DNA from: Caryophanales bacterium UBA1744
Lineage (GTDB): Bacteria; Bacillota_I; Bacilli_A; RFN20; CAG-826
Assembly (NCBI GenBank): GCA_002314915.1
Contig: DCHU01000026.1
Coordinates: 26,351 to 90,350, forward strand
DNA: 64,000 bases
Direction: 5' to 3'
Shown here: positions 28,491 through 36,565 of the stretch, piece by piece
Position numbering within the stretch: the stretch's first letter is position 1
Layout of the letters: every line of letters starts with the position of its first letter
Program-made: the position numbers and the translations under genes
The notes under the pieces: model-generated
Seen by the model: only the letters and a program-made list of their open reading frames with translations
The model's database searches: none
Told to the model about the DNA's origin: nothing

Positions 28491-30689
28491 TTATAGGTCT
28501 CTTGGAGCCCACTTCTCGCAGACTGAGATATCTTTTTCGACTTCGGCTGTGACGTTGCTGAACGAATATATGCCAGCGCGGGAGAGGCGTTCTGCATCTC
28601 CGAATCTCGCGACCATGTCGTTAGCGTAAGCTTTCCATGTATTTGAGGCTTCGGTTGCCTTCGCAACTGATTCAGCTTTCTTTGAGGTGTCTTTTAGATC
28701 GTTATAGAGCCTGAGCGCGATTGCTGCCTCGTATTTCAAAGCGTAATATTTGCCAAGATTCGAGAACGCGATCTGATCGAGGACCATCTGATCGAATTCC
28801 GCGTTCTTGCCTGCTGCCGCTTTGAGGGAAGATGCGAGGTCATCCACTCCTTTTGCTCCAGCATTGAGATTGTTGATGATGTCGATTGGAGTTCTCTTGC
28901 TTGGGGTTCTATTTGTCTCTAATAAGGTGCAGTATTCTGGAATTGAGTGAACGTTTCCGTATGGGTGTTCCGATTTAGCGGTGACAAGTCTCTTGATTCC
29001 GACATATCCGAATGTGTTGGAGTTCGTCCAGTTGCCCTCTGGATACCAGGAGTCGCCGTTTACGTAGAAGAGCATATTTGCGTTAGGGAGGATGTTTCCT
29101 GCCGAGTTCATGGCGTTGAAGAGGTTGTCGACATCGCTTCTTGCCATGTCTTTGTAATGTGCGGCGAGCTTATCGTTGAAGAACTGGTTTGACAAATCGT
29201 TTTGGTAAGCGATTCTTCCAAATAACATGTAGTTATACCAATGCTTGCCCATGTAGAGCTGACCCTTGAAGTCTGGTAACGCTGAGTCAAAGGCTTTACC
29301 TTGGACATATCCATCTGAGCCCATCAAGAATCCTTTGATTCCCTTGTTAACAGGCATCTTGGTGATGAGAGCTCTAGCGAAGTCAGCACCTCCATATCTA
29401 AGATGGAATGAGTCATCGTTTCTTAATTCGAGCCAAAGTTTCTGTCCATCAACCATTCCATCTAAAGATGGATCGATGAGGTGAGGTTCTTCAGATGCAT
29501 ACATGTGTGCGGTTGCGTATTTATCTGATAAGTTGAATTTGCATGGGAGGTCACCCCAGATGTTTGCGAGCGATTTTCCATCTGCGAAGTGCATTCTGTG
29601 GATTACTTCGAAGTCTCTATTTGGGGTTTTGGTGAGGGATGTTTTAATTCCTTCACCGTATGTGTCGTGAAGCCAGTGTTCGTTTTCTTCATCTCCGTAT
29701 CCAACCGATCCTGCGTTTCCACCGGCAGTTGATGGGATTTTCATGTTTTCGCCTGCGCCGATTCCGAATCCGTCTAAGTCAGGGTATGTGTCGACGAATG
29801 CTTCTACCGCTTTTCTATAATAATCCTTTGTTGTTGGGTTATCCTGATCGCAGGTGATGCCATATTTACCGTTTTCCGCGAATGTATAGACATTCCATGT
29901 ATACATGTAGAATTTTATGCCTCTACCGTGAGCAAGAGACATGACGTCTTTCCAGAAGGCGATTTTCTCGTCTATCGTAATCGTCTTCACAACTTCGTAA
30001 TTGCCTTCCTGCCAATGCTCATCTCTAACAAGGTCGCTTGCAGTGCCGTTATAGCTTGAATCAAAGTATAGCTTTGTTCTCCAAACGTCGTCTAAAGCAC
30101 AATCTTCATAACCAGGCACTTTGACCATTGATGCGAATGGGTTTAGTGACCAAATGGAGAGGGCGTTATATCTATTGAGCGCCATCAAATCGAATTCCTG
30201 TTTCCAGAAATCGATATCCCACATGACGGGGATGTTGTTCTGTCCTGAGTCTCCGCCGTCTGTGTATGATGGGGTTCTCATGTCGAGAGGGATGTTGAAT
30301 TTGAGTCCTCTATACTCCATGTCTGGTGAGACGTTCTTATTCTCGACTTTATCGATTCCGTACATCTCGATTGTCTCGGCTACGTCAAGGCCGCCATACA
30401 TCAAGCCGGTCTTGTCTCCTGCGGTGATGGAGATGGTTTTGTCTATTACTTCGATCTTATAAACCTGCTCACCGAGTGTTGGGTCCACTTCCTTGAAAGA
30501 GATGGAATATGTGCCTTTGGCGTTAATTTTGCCACCTTTTGCCTTAACGGCATTCTCGATGTTTGTGTAGGCGAATGTTGATAGAGCGTCTTCGCTATCA
30601 TACGAGACAGAGACACTCAATTTCGGTCCGCATGATGCAAGTGTTCCAAGCAACAGCGAAAGACCTAGCATTAGTTTTGATTTATTCAT
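28491..30689 (-). CDS. surface lipoprotein, probable glycoside hydrolase (GH67/GH20-like architecture), paralogue 1
   Basis: The 732-residue lipoprotein has a lipobox LASCGPK with Cys20. Residues about 25-115 look like the small alpha/beta domain found before GH20 and GH67 barrels (KTISITAGDKTGLMYGGLDVAETI). The rest resembles a TIM barrel with RGLKFNIPLDMRTPSY, DEHWQEGNY (near 223), KYGITCDQDNPTTKDYYRK and GAGENM (Glu at 314, a candidate acid/base). The C-terminal HWYNYMLFGRIAY region is shared with the two paralogues at 36566 and 39617. I recall similar uncharacterised proteins in Bacteroidota and Verrucomicrobiota, but the substrate is unknown. A LytTR-type repeat pair lies 52-81 bases upstream. 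Confidence 0.7.
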   Translation of the reverse strand: MNKSKLMLGLSLLLGTLASCGPKLSVSVSYDSEDALSTFAYTNIENAVKAKGGKINAKGTYSISFKEVDPTLGEQVYKIEVIDKTISITAGDKTGLMYGGLDVAETIEMYGIDKVENKNVSPDMEYRGLKFNIPLDMRTPSYTDGGDSGQNNIPVMWDIDFWKQEFDLMALNRYNALSIWSLNPFASMVKVPGYEDCALDDVWRTKLYFDSSYNGTASDLVRDEHWQEGNYEVVKTITIDEKIAFWKDVMSLAHGRGIKFYMYTWNVYTFAENGKYGITCDQDNPTTKDYYRKAVEAFVDTYPDLDGFGIGAGENMKIPSTAGGNAGSVGYGDEENEHWLHDTYGEGIKTSLTKTPNRDFEVIHRMHFADGKSLANIWGDLPCKFNLSDKYATAHMYASEEPHLIDPSLDGMVDGQKLWLELRNDDSFHLRYGGADFARALITKMPVNKGIKGFLMGSDGYVQGKAFDSALPDFKGQLYMGKHWYNYMLFGRIAYQNDLSNQFFNDKLAAHYKDMARSDVDNLFNAMNSAGNILPNANMLFYVNGDSWYPEGNWTNSNTFGYVGIKRLVTAKSEHPYGNVHSIPEYCTLLETNRTPSKRTPIDIINNLNAGAKGVDDLASSLKAAAGKNAEFDQMVLDQIAFSNLGKYYALKYEAAIALRLYNDLKDTSKKAESVAKATEASNTWKAYANDMVARFGDAERLSRAGIYSFSNVTAEVEKDISVCEKWAPRDL

Positions 30690-30737
30690 ACGTTTTTCCT
30701 CACCGAAACTTTACATTTTGCGAAATCAATCTTTTTT

Positions 30738-30773
30738 ATTCATTACGCGAATGTTCAACTTCATTTCGTAGAT
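30738..30773 (-). promoter_or_regulatory. LytTR-type direct repeat upstream of glycosidase lipoprotein 1
   Basis: On the plus strand TTACGCGAAT and TTTCGTAGAT lie with their CG cores exactly 21 bases apart (C at 30746 and 30767). It is the weaker form of the TTTCGTGAAT repeat seen before the other four genes of the locus. Confidence 0.5.
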
Positions 30774-30781
30774 TGCAAAAG

Positions 30782-30808
30782 AAAAGAGCCGGGATTAGCG
30801 GCTCTTTA
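30782..30808 (-). terminator. terminator of the GH3 gene
   Basis: The minus strand has AAGAGCCG, a 7-base loop, CGGCTCTT and a short T-run just after the GH3 stop codon. Confidence 0.8.
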
Positions 30809-30821
30809 ATATGGAGGCGAG

Positions 30822-33800
30822 TTATGCTTCTACTGCTTTCTTTTTGAATTTCTTGATGTGGGTGACACCGATCCAAGCGATTCCACCGAGGCCTGCAACG
30901 CCAAATGCAATCTCAGCTCCGACAAGAGCGAATCTCCAAGGTTCGATGACCTTGACGATGTATGTGTTGTTGCCGATTCCGTTCATTGCGATTGAGTGGA
31001 CTGCTGAGTAGCAGATTCTGTGGAGAGATTCTCTTAATGCCCAGGCGACGTCTGCGTGGCCTTTTTTAATTTCATCGAATTCGGTTGCTTTGATTGAACC
31101 GTCGATTAAGTTTGTGCCTGCTTTGAGCATCGAGACAACGTTGAGATAAGGAGTTGCTGAGCCATACCACATATCGGTGACTGCTGCACCATGCATTCCG
31201 CACTCTGTTCTTAAGAAGTCTGTCATGAGTCCTTTGATGGATCCTGACCACTTGAGTCCGATACGATTGAAGGCGACCATGACGCCTGAAGCGCCTCTGA
31301 ATGTGACTTCTTCTCCGTTCCAAGTGTATTTCGTTCCTTCTAAAGTGATTGGGAGTTCAAACGCTTTCAAATATGTTTCGCGGATAGTCTGCTCGTTAGC
31401 CCAAGTCTGGATTCCACGTCTGTTGTCTTCTTGCTCGTTTAATGCGCAGTGCTTGTTGTAGACGTATAAGCCACGGTTTTCCATAGCGTTTGTCTCGTAA
31501 GCGCACATCATTCCTGAAAGGAAAGCATCTTCTGAATAGTATTCGAAGTTACGTCCTGAGTATGGGGTTCTGCAGATGTTTGAACCAGGTCCATAGAGTC
31601 CAGCGTAGCCAACCCAGACAGCTTCGTCGCCAATCATGTTTCCGACTTCATACATGAGGTCGACGTTGAATGATGCGGCGAGGATCATGCTTGATGGGTA
31701 GCACATTGCGCGGCTTTCTTTTAATGGGTCGTTTGTTGTAACCGCAAGTCCGTTGCCCTTCACGTTGTAGTTGAATCTTTCGGTGATGCCTGTTGGACCG
31801 TTGTGGTCTGTGCATTCAGGTTTGCCGATTGAGTTGATAGCTGCAGACATTCTCATGCCTGATCTAACTGTTTCGACCATTTCATCGAACGTGAGCTGGT
31901 CGAGCAAGTCTTCCCATAATGGATCATCGTATGGGATTTCTGTTCCATCTGAGTAATTCTTGAGGTTGATGAGCTGAAGGCCGTTATTAGCGCCGTATGT
32001 TGGATAAGCACTATTGTCGACTGGGGAGATTGTTTCGCCCTGACGGCCATCTTTATCTAAATCAGCCTGGAGGTTTGAGTTGTAATGAAGGATGACTCCG
32101 TTATCCCAACCAAGCTTTGTTGTTTTATCCCAGTCTGTTCTTGAGATGTAAGTGACTTTGTCGTTTCCTTTGTGCTCGTAGTTGTTGTAGTCAGCATCAT
32201 CGAAGCGGTTTGTGATCTTCTCACCTGTTGCGTAGGAGGTTGAGAATGTCTTTGTGTCTTCTTTCAGTTTGATGGCGTCTGATGAGAGGATTGAGTTTCC
32301 GTCATCATCCATTCTGTTATTCGTTGAAGACTTTGAGTTGAGTCTCTTTGCGAGGACGTTATTTGTTGCGTCGTGTGCATCTTTACCGATTGAGAGGTAG
32401 TAATCTCCGGCGGTGATAACATATGTCTTTGCATTGTTTGCGTCGTATGACGCGAACTGTCTCTCGTCGACATCGACTGAATAACGCTTTGTTTCGCCTG
32501 CTCTCAAGAGGTCTGTCTTTGTGAAGCCGACGAGTTCGGATGCCGGAGCTTCCACGCCATTTTCCTGATTGTATTTGCCATATGGTCTATTGAGATAAAC
32601 CTGAATGACGTCTTTGCCGGCGACTGAACCAGTGTTCTTGACGTCAACGGAGACTGTGTACTTCTTCTCCTTACCGGTTCCTGATGATTTGACCTCAAAG
32701 TCAGAATATTCGAAGCTTGTATAGCTTAAGCCGTGGCCAAATGGATAGGATACGACGTCGCTATAGGAGAAGCTTCCTGCGTTGTTCTTGCCCTCGACAA
32801 AGTCGAAATAACGGGATTCCGTGTATTTATAGCCAAGGTAGACGCCTTCCTGATAAACAGAATAGACTCTATCCTGGTTTGGTGTACCGTTTTCGTAATA
32901 GCCGTCTGGTGAATCAGCATAGACGCTGACGTTGAAGTTTGTGACTGCTGGGTTGAGCTTGTGGTTTCTCCAGAATGTTGTGGAGAGTTTTGCGGATGGG
33001 TTTGCATCTCCTGAAACGATGTCAGCGACACCATAGAGTCCCGCTAAACCTGGAGTGCCAATCCATAAAGCTGCGTCAACACCGTATTCTGCATCGGTGA
33101 GGAAGTCTGCTTCGATCTGGTTTGCGAAATTCAAGATGACGACGACCGATTTGAAGACGCCAGCCTCTTTCTTCTCCTTTAATCCTTTTAATAAATTCTT
33201 CTCGATTGGAGAGAGTTTGAGGATGTCGCCCTCAGTTGTGTCTCCGAGCGAGCCGTCGAAGTCGTTGAGGGTGTTGAGGGCTCTTTTGCCTCTTGGGAGG
33301 TCAGAACCTTCTCCACCTAAACGTGATAAGACGACGATTGCTGCATCACCATACTGAGAGAATGTTGAGCCTTGGTCGTTGTCGACTTTGGAGAATGGGA
33401 TATCTCCGATTGTGAATGCCCCAGAAACGCCTTTACCGGTGCTGTGAGTAGTTCTCTTGTATGATTTGTTCTCGTCTGATGAATAATAGTTCCAAAGCGA
33501 TTCATTAACCTGGAATTTGCCGCCTCTTTCGAATGCGGACTTGAATGTTGGAGCGCCGTTGGTTGCAACATTACCTGAACCGGAACCTGAATAGATTGGG
33601 TCGATAGCGCCAACTGAGAAGAAACTGATTTTTCTATTTCCTTCTTTTAACGGAAGAGTGTTATTATCGTTCTTCAAAAGAACGGTTCCTTCTTCCTGTG
33701 CTTTTTCAGCAACTTCAGCTGCTCCTGCTTTGAGTTCTTCAAGGTTCTTGTAATCCGACTTGAAGTACATTGTGTCTTCAGGTTCGCCATTTGTCTCTTT

Positions 33801-34343
33801 CTTGACGATCTTTGAGTTTGACATGTGAAGAGCCTTGTTGATCTGTCCTGCGTTTTCATCAGCGATCTGATAGCCGGTTGCAACGACCGCAAAAACGATT
33901 GCGCCTGCTAAAGATAAGGTTTTTGCAAGTGTTTTGTCGCTTGGGACAAGGAGCGCAAAGGAAACGCATGATAAGACTATGCATGAAACGATTAATGCGA
34001 CCACGATGAAGAACTGAGGTTCCCATGATGAGTCGATTCCTAGTGCGGCTGCTGATGCCCATGTGTAGATTTTCAAAGCGAAGAACCCTAAGCCGAATAA
34101 GCTGCCTACCACTGCTGGAATTGGGGATGCTTTGCCGTCGAGCAAGAATACCAATCCGATGGTGAAGGCTGCTCCAGCTGCCAAAGCGATGGACGCTGGC
34201 CAGCTCATGTTGTCCATGAGAGATTTAGCTCCGGCATAGCAGATGATGTTCACGAGTGATGTGATGAGCATCAAGAGCGCTGAAGAAAGAGCTAAAATCT
34301 TTCCTTTGGACAGAGTGGAGAAGAAATTCTTAATCTTTTCCAT
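30822..34343 (-). CDS. membrane-anchored family 3 glycoside hydrolase with permuted domain order
   Basis: About 1,173 residues from MEKIKNFFSTLSKGK, chosen because GGAGG lies before this ATG; the frame is also open further upstream. Residues 1-160 form four to five membrane helices. Then comes the GH3 C-terminal (alpha/beta sandwich) domain (EEGTVLLKNDNNTLPLKEGNR), a fibronectin-like domain (VSVDVKNTGSVAGKDVIQVYLNRPYG), and only then the GH3 TIM barrel. The barrel has SFNVDLMYEVGNMIGDEAVW and the nucleophile region AAVTDMWYGSATPY (Asp). This order is the reverse of most GH3 enzymes but is known for some Ruminococcus and Butyrivibrio beta-glucosidases. A last membrane helix lies at the C-terminus. 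The substrate is probably beta-linked glucose or xylose at the cell surface. Confidence 0.85.
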   Translation of the reverse strand: MEKIKNFFSTLSKGKILALSSALLMLITSLVNIICYAGAKSLMDNMSWPASIALAAGAAFTIGLVFLLDGKASPIPAVVGSLFGLGFFALKIYTWASAAALGIDSSWEPQFFIVVALIVSCIVLSCVSFALLVPSDKTLAKTLSLAGAIVFAVVATGYQIADENAGQINKALHMSNSKIVKKETNGEPEDTMYFKSDYKNLEELKAGAAEVAEKAQEEGTVLLKNDNNTLPLKEGNRKISFFSVGAIDPIYSGSGSGNVATNGAPTFKSAFERGGKFQVNESLWNYYSSDENKSYKRTTHSTGKGVSGAFTIGDIPFSKVDNDQGSTFSQYGDAAIVVLSRLGGEGSDLPRGKRALNTLNDFDGSLGDTTEGDILKLSPIEKNLLKGLKEKKEAGVFKSVVVILNFANQIEADFLTDAEYGVDAALWIGTPGLAGLYGVADIVSGDANPSAKLSTTFWRNHKLNPAVTNFNVSVYADSPDGYYENGTPNQDRVYSVYQEGVYLGYKYTESRYFDFVEGKNNAGSFSYSDVVSYPFGHGLSYTSFEYSDFEVKSSGTGKEKKYTVSVDVKNTGSVAGKDVIQVYLNRPYGKYNQENGVEAPASELVGFTKTDLLRAGETKRYSVDVDERQFASYDANNAKTYVITAGDYYLSIGKDAHDATNNVLAKRLNSKSSTNNRMDDDGNSILSSDAIKLKEDTKTFSTSYATGEKITNRFDDADYNNYEHKGNDKVTYISRTDWDKTTKLGWDNGVILHYNSNLQADLDKDGRQGETISPVDNSAYPTYGANNGLQLINLKNYSDGTEIPYDDPLWEDLLDQLTFDEMVETVRSGMRMSAAINSIGKPECTDHNGPTGITERFNYNVKGNGLAVTTNDPLKESRAMCYPSSMILAASFNVDLMYEVGNMIGDEAVWVGYAGLYGPGSNICRTPYSGRNFEYYSEDAFLSGMMCAYETNAMENRGLYVYNKHCALNEQEDNRRGIQTWANEQTIRETYLKAFELPITLEGTKYTWNGEEVTFRGASGVMVAFNRIGLKWSGSIKGLMTDFLRTECGMHGAAVTDMWYGSATPYLNVVSMLKAGTNLIDGSIKATEFDEIKKGHADVAWALRESLHRICYSAVHSIAMNGIGNNTYIVKVIEPWRFALVGAEIAFGVAGLGGIAWIGVTHIKKFKKKAVEA

Positions 34344-34414
34344 AATATCCTCCTTCCCTAAACGGGATGTGTTTGCCATTACTTTGCGGTAAGCACTTAC
34401 AAGGGATAAGAGGG

Positions 34415-34448
34415 ATTTCGTGAATTGCGCGGCAATATTTCGTGAATT
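34415..34448 (-). promoter_or_regulatory. LytTR-type direct repeat upstream of the GH3 gene
   Basis: Two identical 12-base copies of ATTTCGTGAATT (plus strand, 34415-34426 and 34437-34448) have a 22-base period. This is the clearest copy of the motif shared by the carbohydrate locus. It lies 72-105 bases upstream of the GH3 start. Confidence 0.7.
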
Positions 34449-34456
34449 ACACAATG

Positions 34457-34483
34457 AAAAAGAGCCGCCTCAAGCGACCCTTG
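34457..34483 (-). terminator. terminator of the two-component operon
   Basis: The minus strand GGGTCGC, TTGAG loop, GCGGCTC, TTTTT lies just after the histidine kinase stop codon and separates it from the GH3 promoter region. Confidence 0.75.
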
Positions 34484-34486
34484 TCA

Positions 34487-35797
34487 TTATGAGATGAATG
34501 TGACGGTCAAGGTGAAGAGTCCGTCTTCCTTAGAAACCGTTAGAGCGCCTTCGTATTTCTTGGCTATCCTCTTCATAGATGGAACGCCGAATCCGTGATA
34601 TCTCTTGTCTTTTGGATTGTCTTCCACTCCATCGGAGTAAGGATTCTCACAGTCTATGAAGACGAAGCCGTCTTTCTTGTAAACCTTGAGCGAAACGAAT
34701 CTATCTTCTTTTTTCTCAAAGAGCTTAACATAGTTAAGAGCGTTCTCTAGCATGTTGGAGAACAAGGAGATGAGGTCTTGTCTTTCAAGGAATGATACAG
34801 AAGTTCCATCAGCGATGATAATCGTCTCGATATTCTGCGAGCTTGCACGGAACTTGAAGTCCATGAGAAGCATGTCGAGATCTTTGTTTCCCGTATCGAC
34901 GCGATGATCATAGATGTCGATTGATTTTACGACGTCATCTATGAAGTTGGAGTCCACTCCTCCTGAGAGTTTAGCCGCCCTCAACTGATGTCTTAGGTCA
35001 TGGCATTTGTGATTGATGAGCTCGATTGATTCAGATATCGTCTCGTACTGTTTGATGCGTGAATTGAACTGTTCTCGGTCTTCTGCTCTTTGGAGTTCTT
35101 GGAGCGACATGAGAGTCATAAGGGTGACTGTGAACAAGAATCCTGATGTGGATATTACATCGGTGAGGCAAGAGGCAATGAATAAAGATGAGTTCGTATA
35201 CATGGTGCCGTTTTCCAATAAAGCGATGAAGAGATTTAGAAGCACCGCTAAAGGGAGGAGGACCATGACGCCCCATGAGAGGGTTTTGAACCTTGGGTGA
35301 CGGAAGACTTTTCTTGTCACAAACGACAAGAGGATCAAGACTCCGGCAAAAACCAAATAGTAAATCGGTAACGTTGCGAATCCCCTATCGCCGTATTGCC
35401 AGAATTCCGGCCTGCCAAGAATCCATTCTCCAATCACGAAAAGAACCGTGTTATAGAGGGTTCTAGATATATTACGAGACAAGACCGCCGCGATGATGAC
35501 ATATGTCTTGTTTGCGGCTGTCGTCTTATACGATAAGCATTCCGCGAATATCGAAGGTAAGGTCAAGATGAGGAAGAATGCATAGGACAAAGTCCTTCTA
35601 TATTTCTCACTTTCAATCAAAGGAATTGATATATAGGCGGAGATGGTGCTCAAAACCACCGAAATCCCCAGGAAAATGCCAAATTTCAGCCAGAATCTAT
35701 TGGTTTTTCTTAAGCCTATGGAAAGCACAAAAACCCCAAACAACAGTTCGAGGCCGTATCGTCCATAATTTACTAGCTGATTTACGAATTGTCCCAT
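34487..35797 (-). CDS. GHKL sensor histidine kinase, AgrC/ComD-like
   Basis: The 436-residue protein has about six membrane helices in residues 10-215. A helical dimerisation segment follows with the phosphoacceptor in NHKCHDLRHQLRAAK (His near 270). The ATPase domain has the N box SNMLENALNYV and the G box RYHGFGVPSMKRIAKKYEG. It belongs to the HPK10 kinases that usually pair with LytTR regulators and often sense peptides, but no AgrB/AgrD pair is seen here. Its ATG overlaps the regulator stop (TAATG). The genes around it encode surface glycosidases, so a carbohydrate or envelope signal is plausible. Confidence 0.9.
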   Translation of the reverse strand: MGQFVNQLVNYGRYGLELLFGVFVLSIGLRKTNRFWLKFGIFLGISVVLSTISAYISIPLIESEKYRRTLSYAFFLILTLPSIFAECLSYKTTAANKTYVIIAAVLSRNISRTLYNTVLFVIGEWILGRPEFWQYGDRGFATLPIYYLVFAGVLILLSFVTRKVFRHPRFKTLSWGVMVLLPLAVLLNLFIALLENGTMYTNSSLFIASCLTDVISTSGFLFTVTLMTLMSLQELQRAEDREQFNSRIKQYETISESIELINHKCHDLRHQLRAAKLSGGVDSNFIDDVVKSIDIYDHRVDTGNKDLDMLLMDFKFRASSQNIETIIIADGTSVSFLERQDLISLFSNMLENALNYVKLFEKKEDRFVSLKVYKKDGFVFIDCENPYSDGVEDNPKDKRYHGFGVPSMKRIAKKYEGALTVSKEDGLFTLTVTFIS

Positions 35798-36543
35798 TAG
35801 AAATTGTGATAATCGCTGACTGCTTGGATGAAGGAGGTTTTCTTACCTCTTGGAATCTGGAAGAGAGTGCCATCTTTCATTATGACATCACCAGCTCTAG
35901 ACACCCCCTTGGTGTAGTCAAGGTTGAGGATGACCGAACGAGACAAACGATAGAATCTTGGGTTGTATAATTTCGTCTCGACGTTCTTCAAGGTGTCCCA
36001 TGACTCGTAATCCTTATTCGCGGTGTGATAGATGATGATGTGATCATCCGCGGTGACGTATTCGATGTCATCGAGAGACACCATCGAGAAAGAGTTCGAA
36101 GTCTTGATGAGAATCTGATTTTCCGCATCGTTTTGGAAGCCTTTGTATGTCTTCGAGATTACGTTTTTCACCCTTTTGTACTCAACGGGCTTAAGAATGA
36201 AGTCGATGGCGGATACCTCATATCCTTTGATGGCGTACTGTCCAAGAGAAGTCGTGAAGCAGATAGCCACTTCCTCATCAACTTTTCTGATTTGTCCAGC
36301 CGCATCCATTCCGTTGATTCCCGGCATGTTGATGTCGAGGAACACCAGATTGAAGACGGGGATGAATTTGTCCATGAAGTTGAAGCCGTTGTTGAAAGTC
36401 ACGATATCGAATTTGACTCCAAATTCTTCTTCGTACTGCTTAATTTTCGACAAAAGATTATTTCTATCGTCGTCGTTATCTTCAACGATGGCTATCCTAA
36501 ACATATAACTCTCTTTTGAATATTTTATCTTGGTTTCTTCCAT
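35797..36543 (-). CDS. LytTR-family response regulator
   Basis: It has a receiver domain with acidic residues in VEDNDDD, phosphoacceptor Asp in VFLDINMPGINGMDA and Lys in DFILKPVEYK. A C-terminal LytTR DNA-binding domain (YVTADDHIIIYHTANKDYES, FYRLSRSVILNLDYTKG) follows. I place the start at 36543 because TGGAGG lies 8 bases upstream. The shorter start at 36504 (MFRIAIVEDND) fits the family better but has only AGAGAG. It lies 20 bases after the glycosidase at 36566 and is translationally coupled to the kinase. LytTR proteins bind pairs of direct repeats about 21 bases apart, as found nearby. Confidence 0.9.
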   Translation of the reverse strand: MEETKIKYSKESYMFRIAIVEDNDDDRNNLLSKIKQYEEEFGVKFDIVTFNNGFNFMDKFIPVFNLVFLDINMPGINGMDAAGQIRKVDEEVAICFTTSLGQYAIKGYEVSAIDFILKPVEYKRVKNVISKTYKGFQNDAENQILIKTSNSFSMVSLDDIEYVTADDHIIIYHTANKDYESWDTLKNVETKLYNPRFYRLSRSVILNLDYTKGVSRAGDVIMKDGTLFQIPRGKKTSFIQAVSDYHNF

Positions 36544-36565
36544 AAAGATAGCCTCCACTCAGTTA

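Noticed and set aside
34344..34454. Upstream TTG start extending the GH3 protein by 37 residues
   Set aside because: The extension covers the regulatory repeats and promoter region, lacks a ribosome site, and GGAGG sits before the internal ATG.
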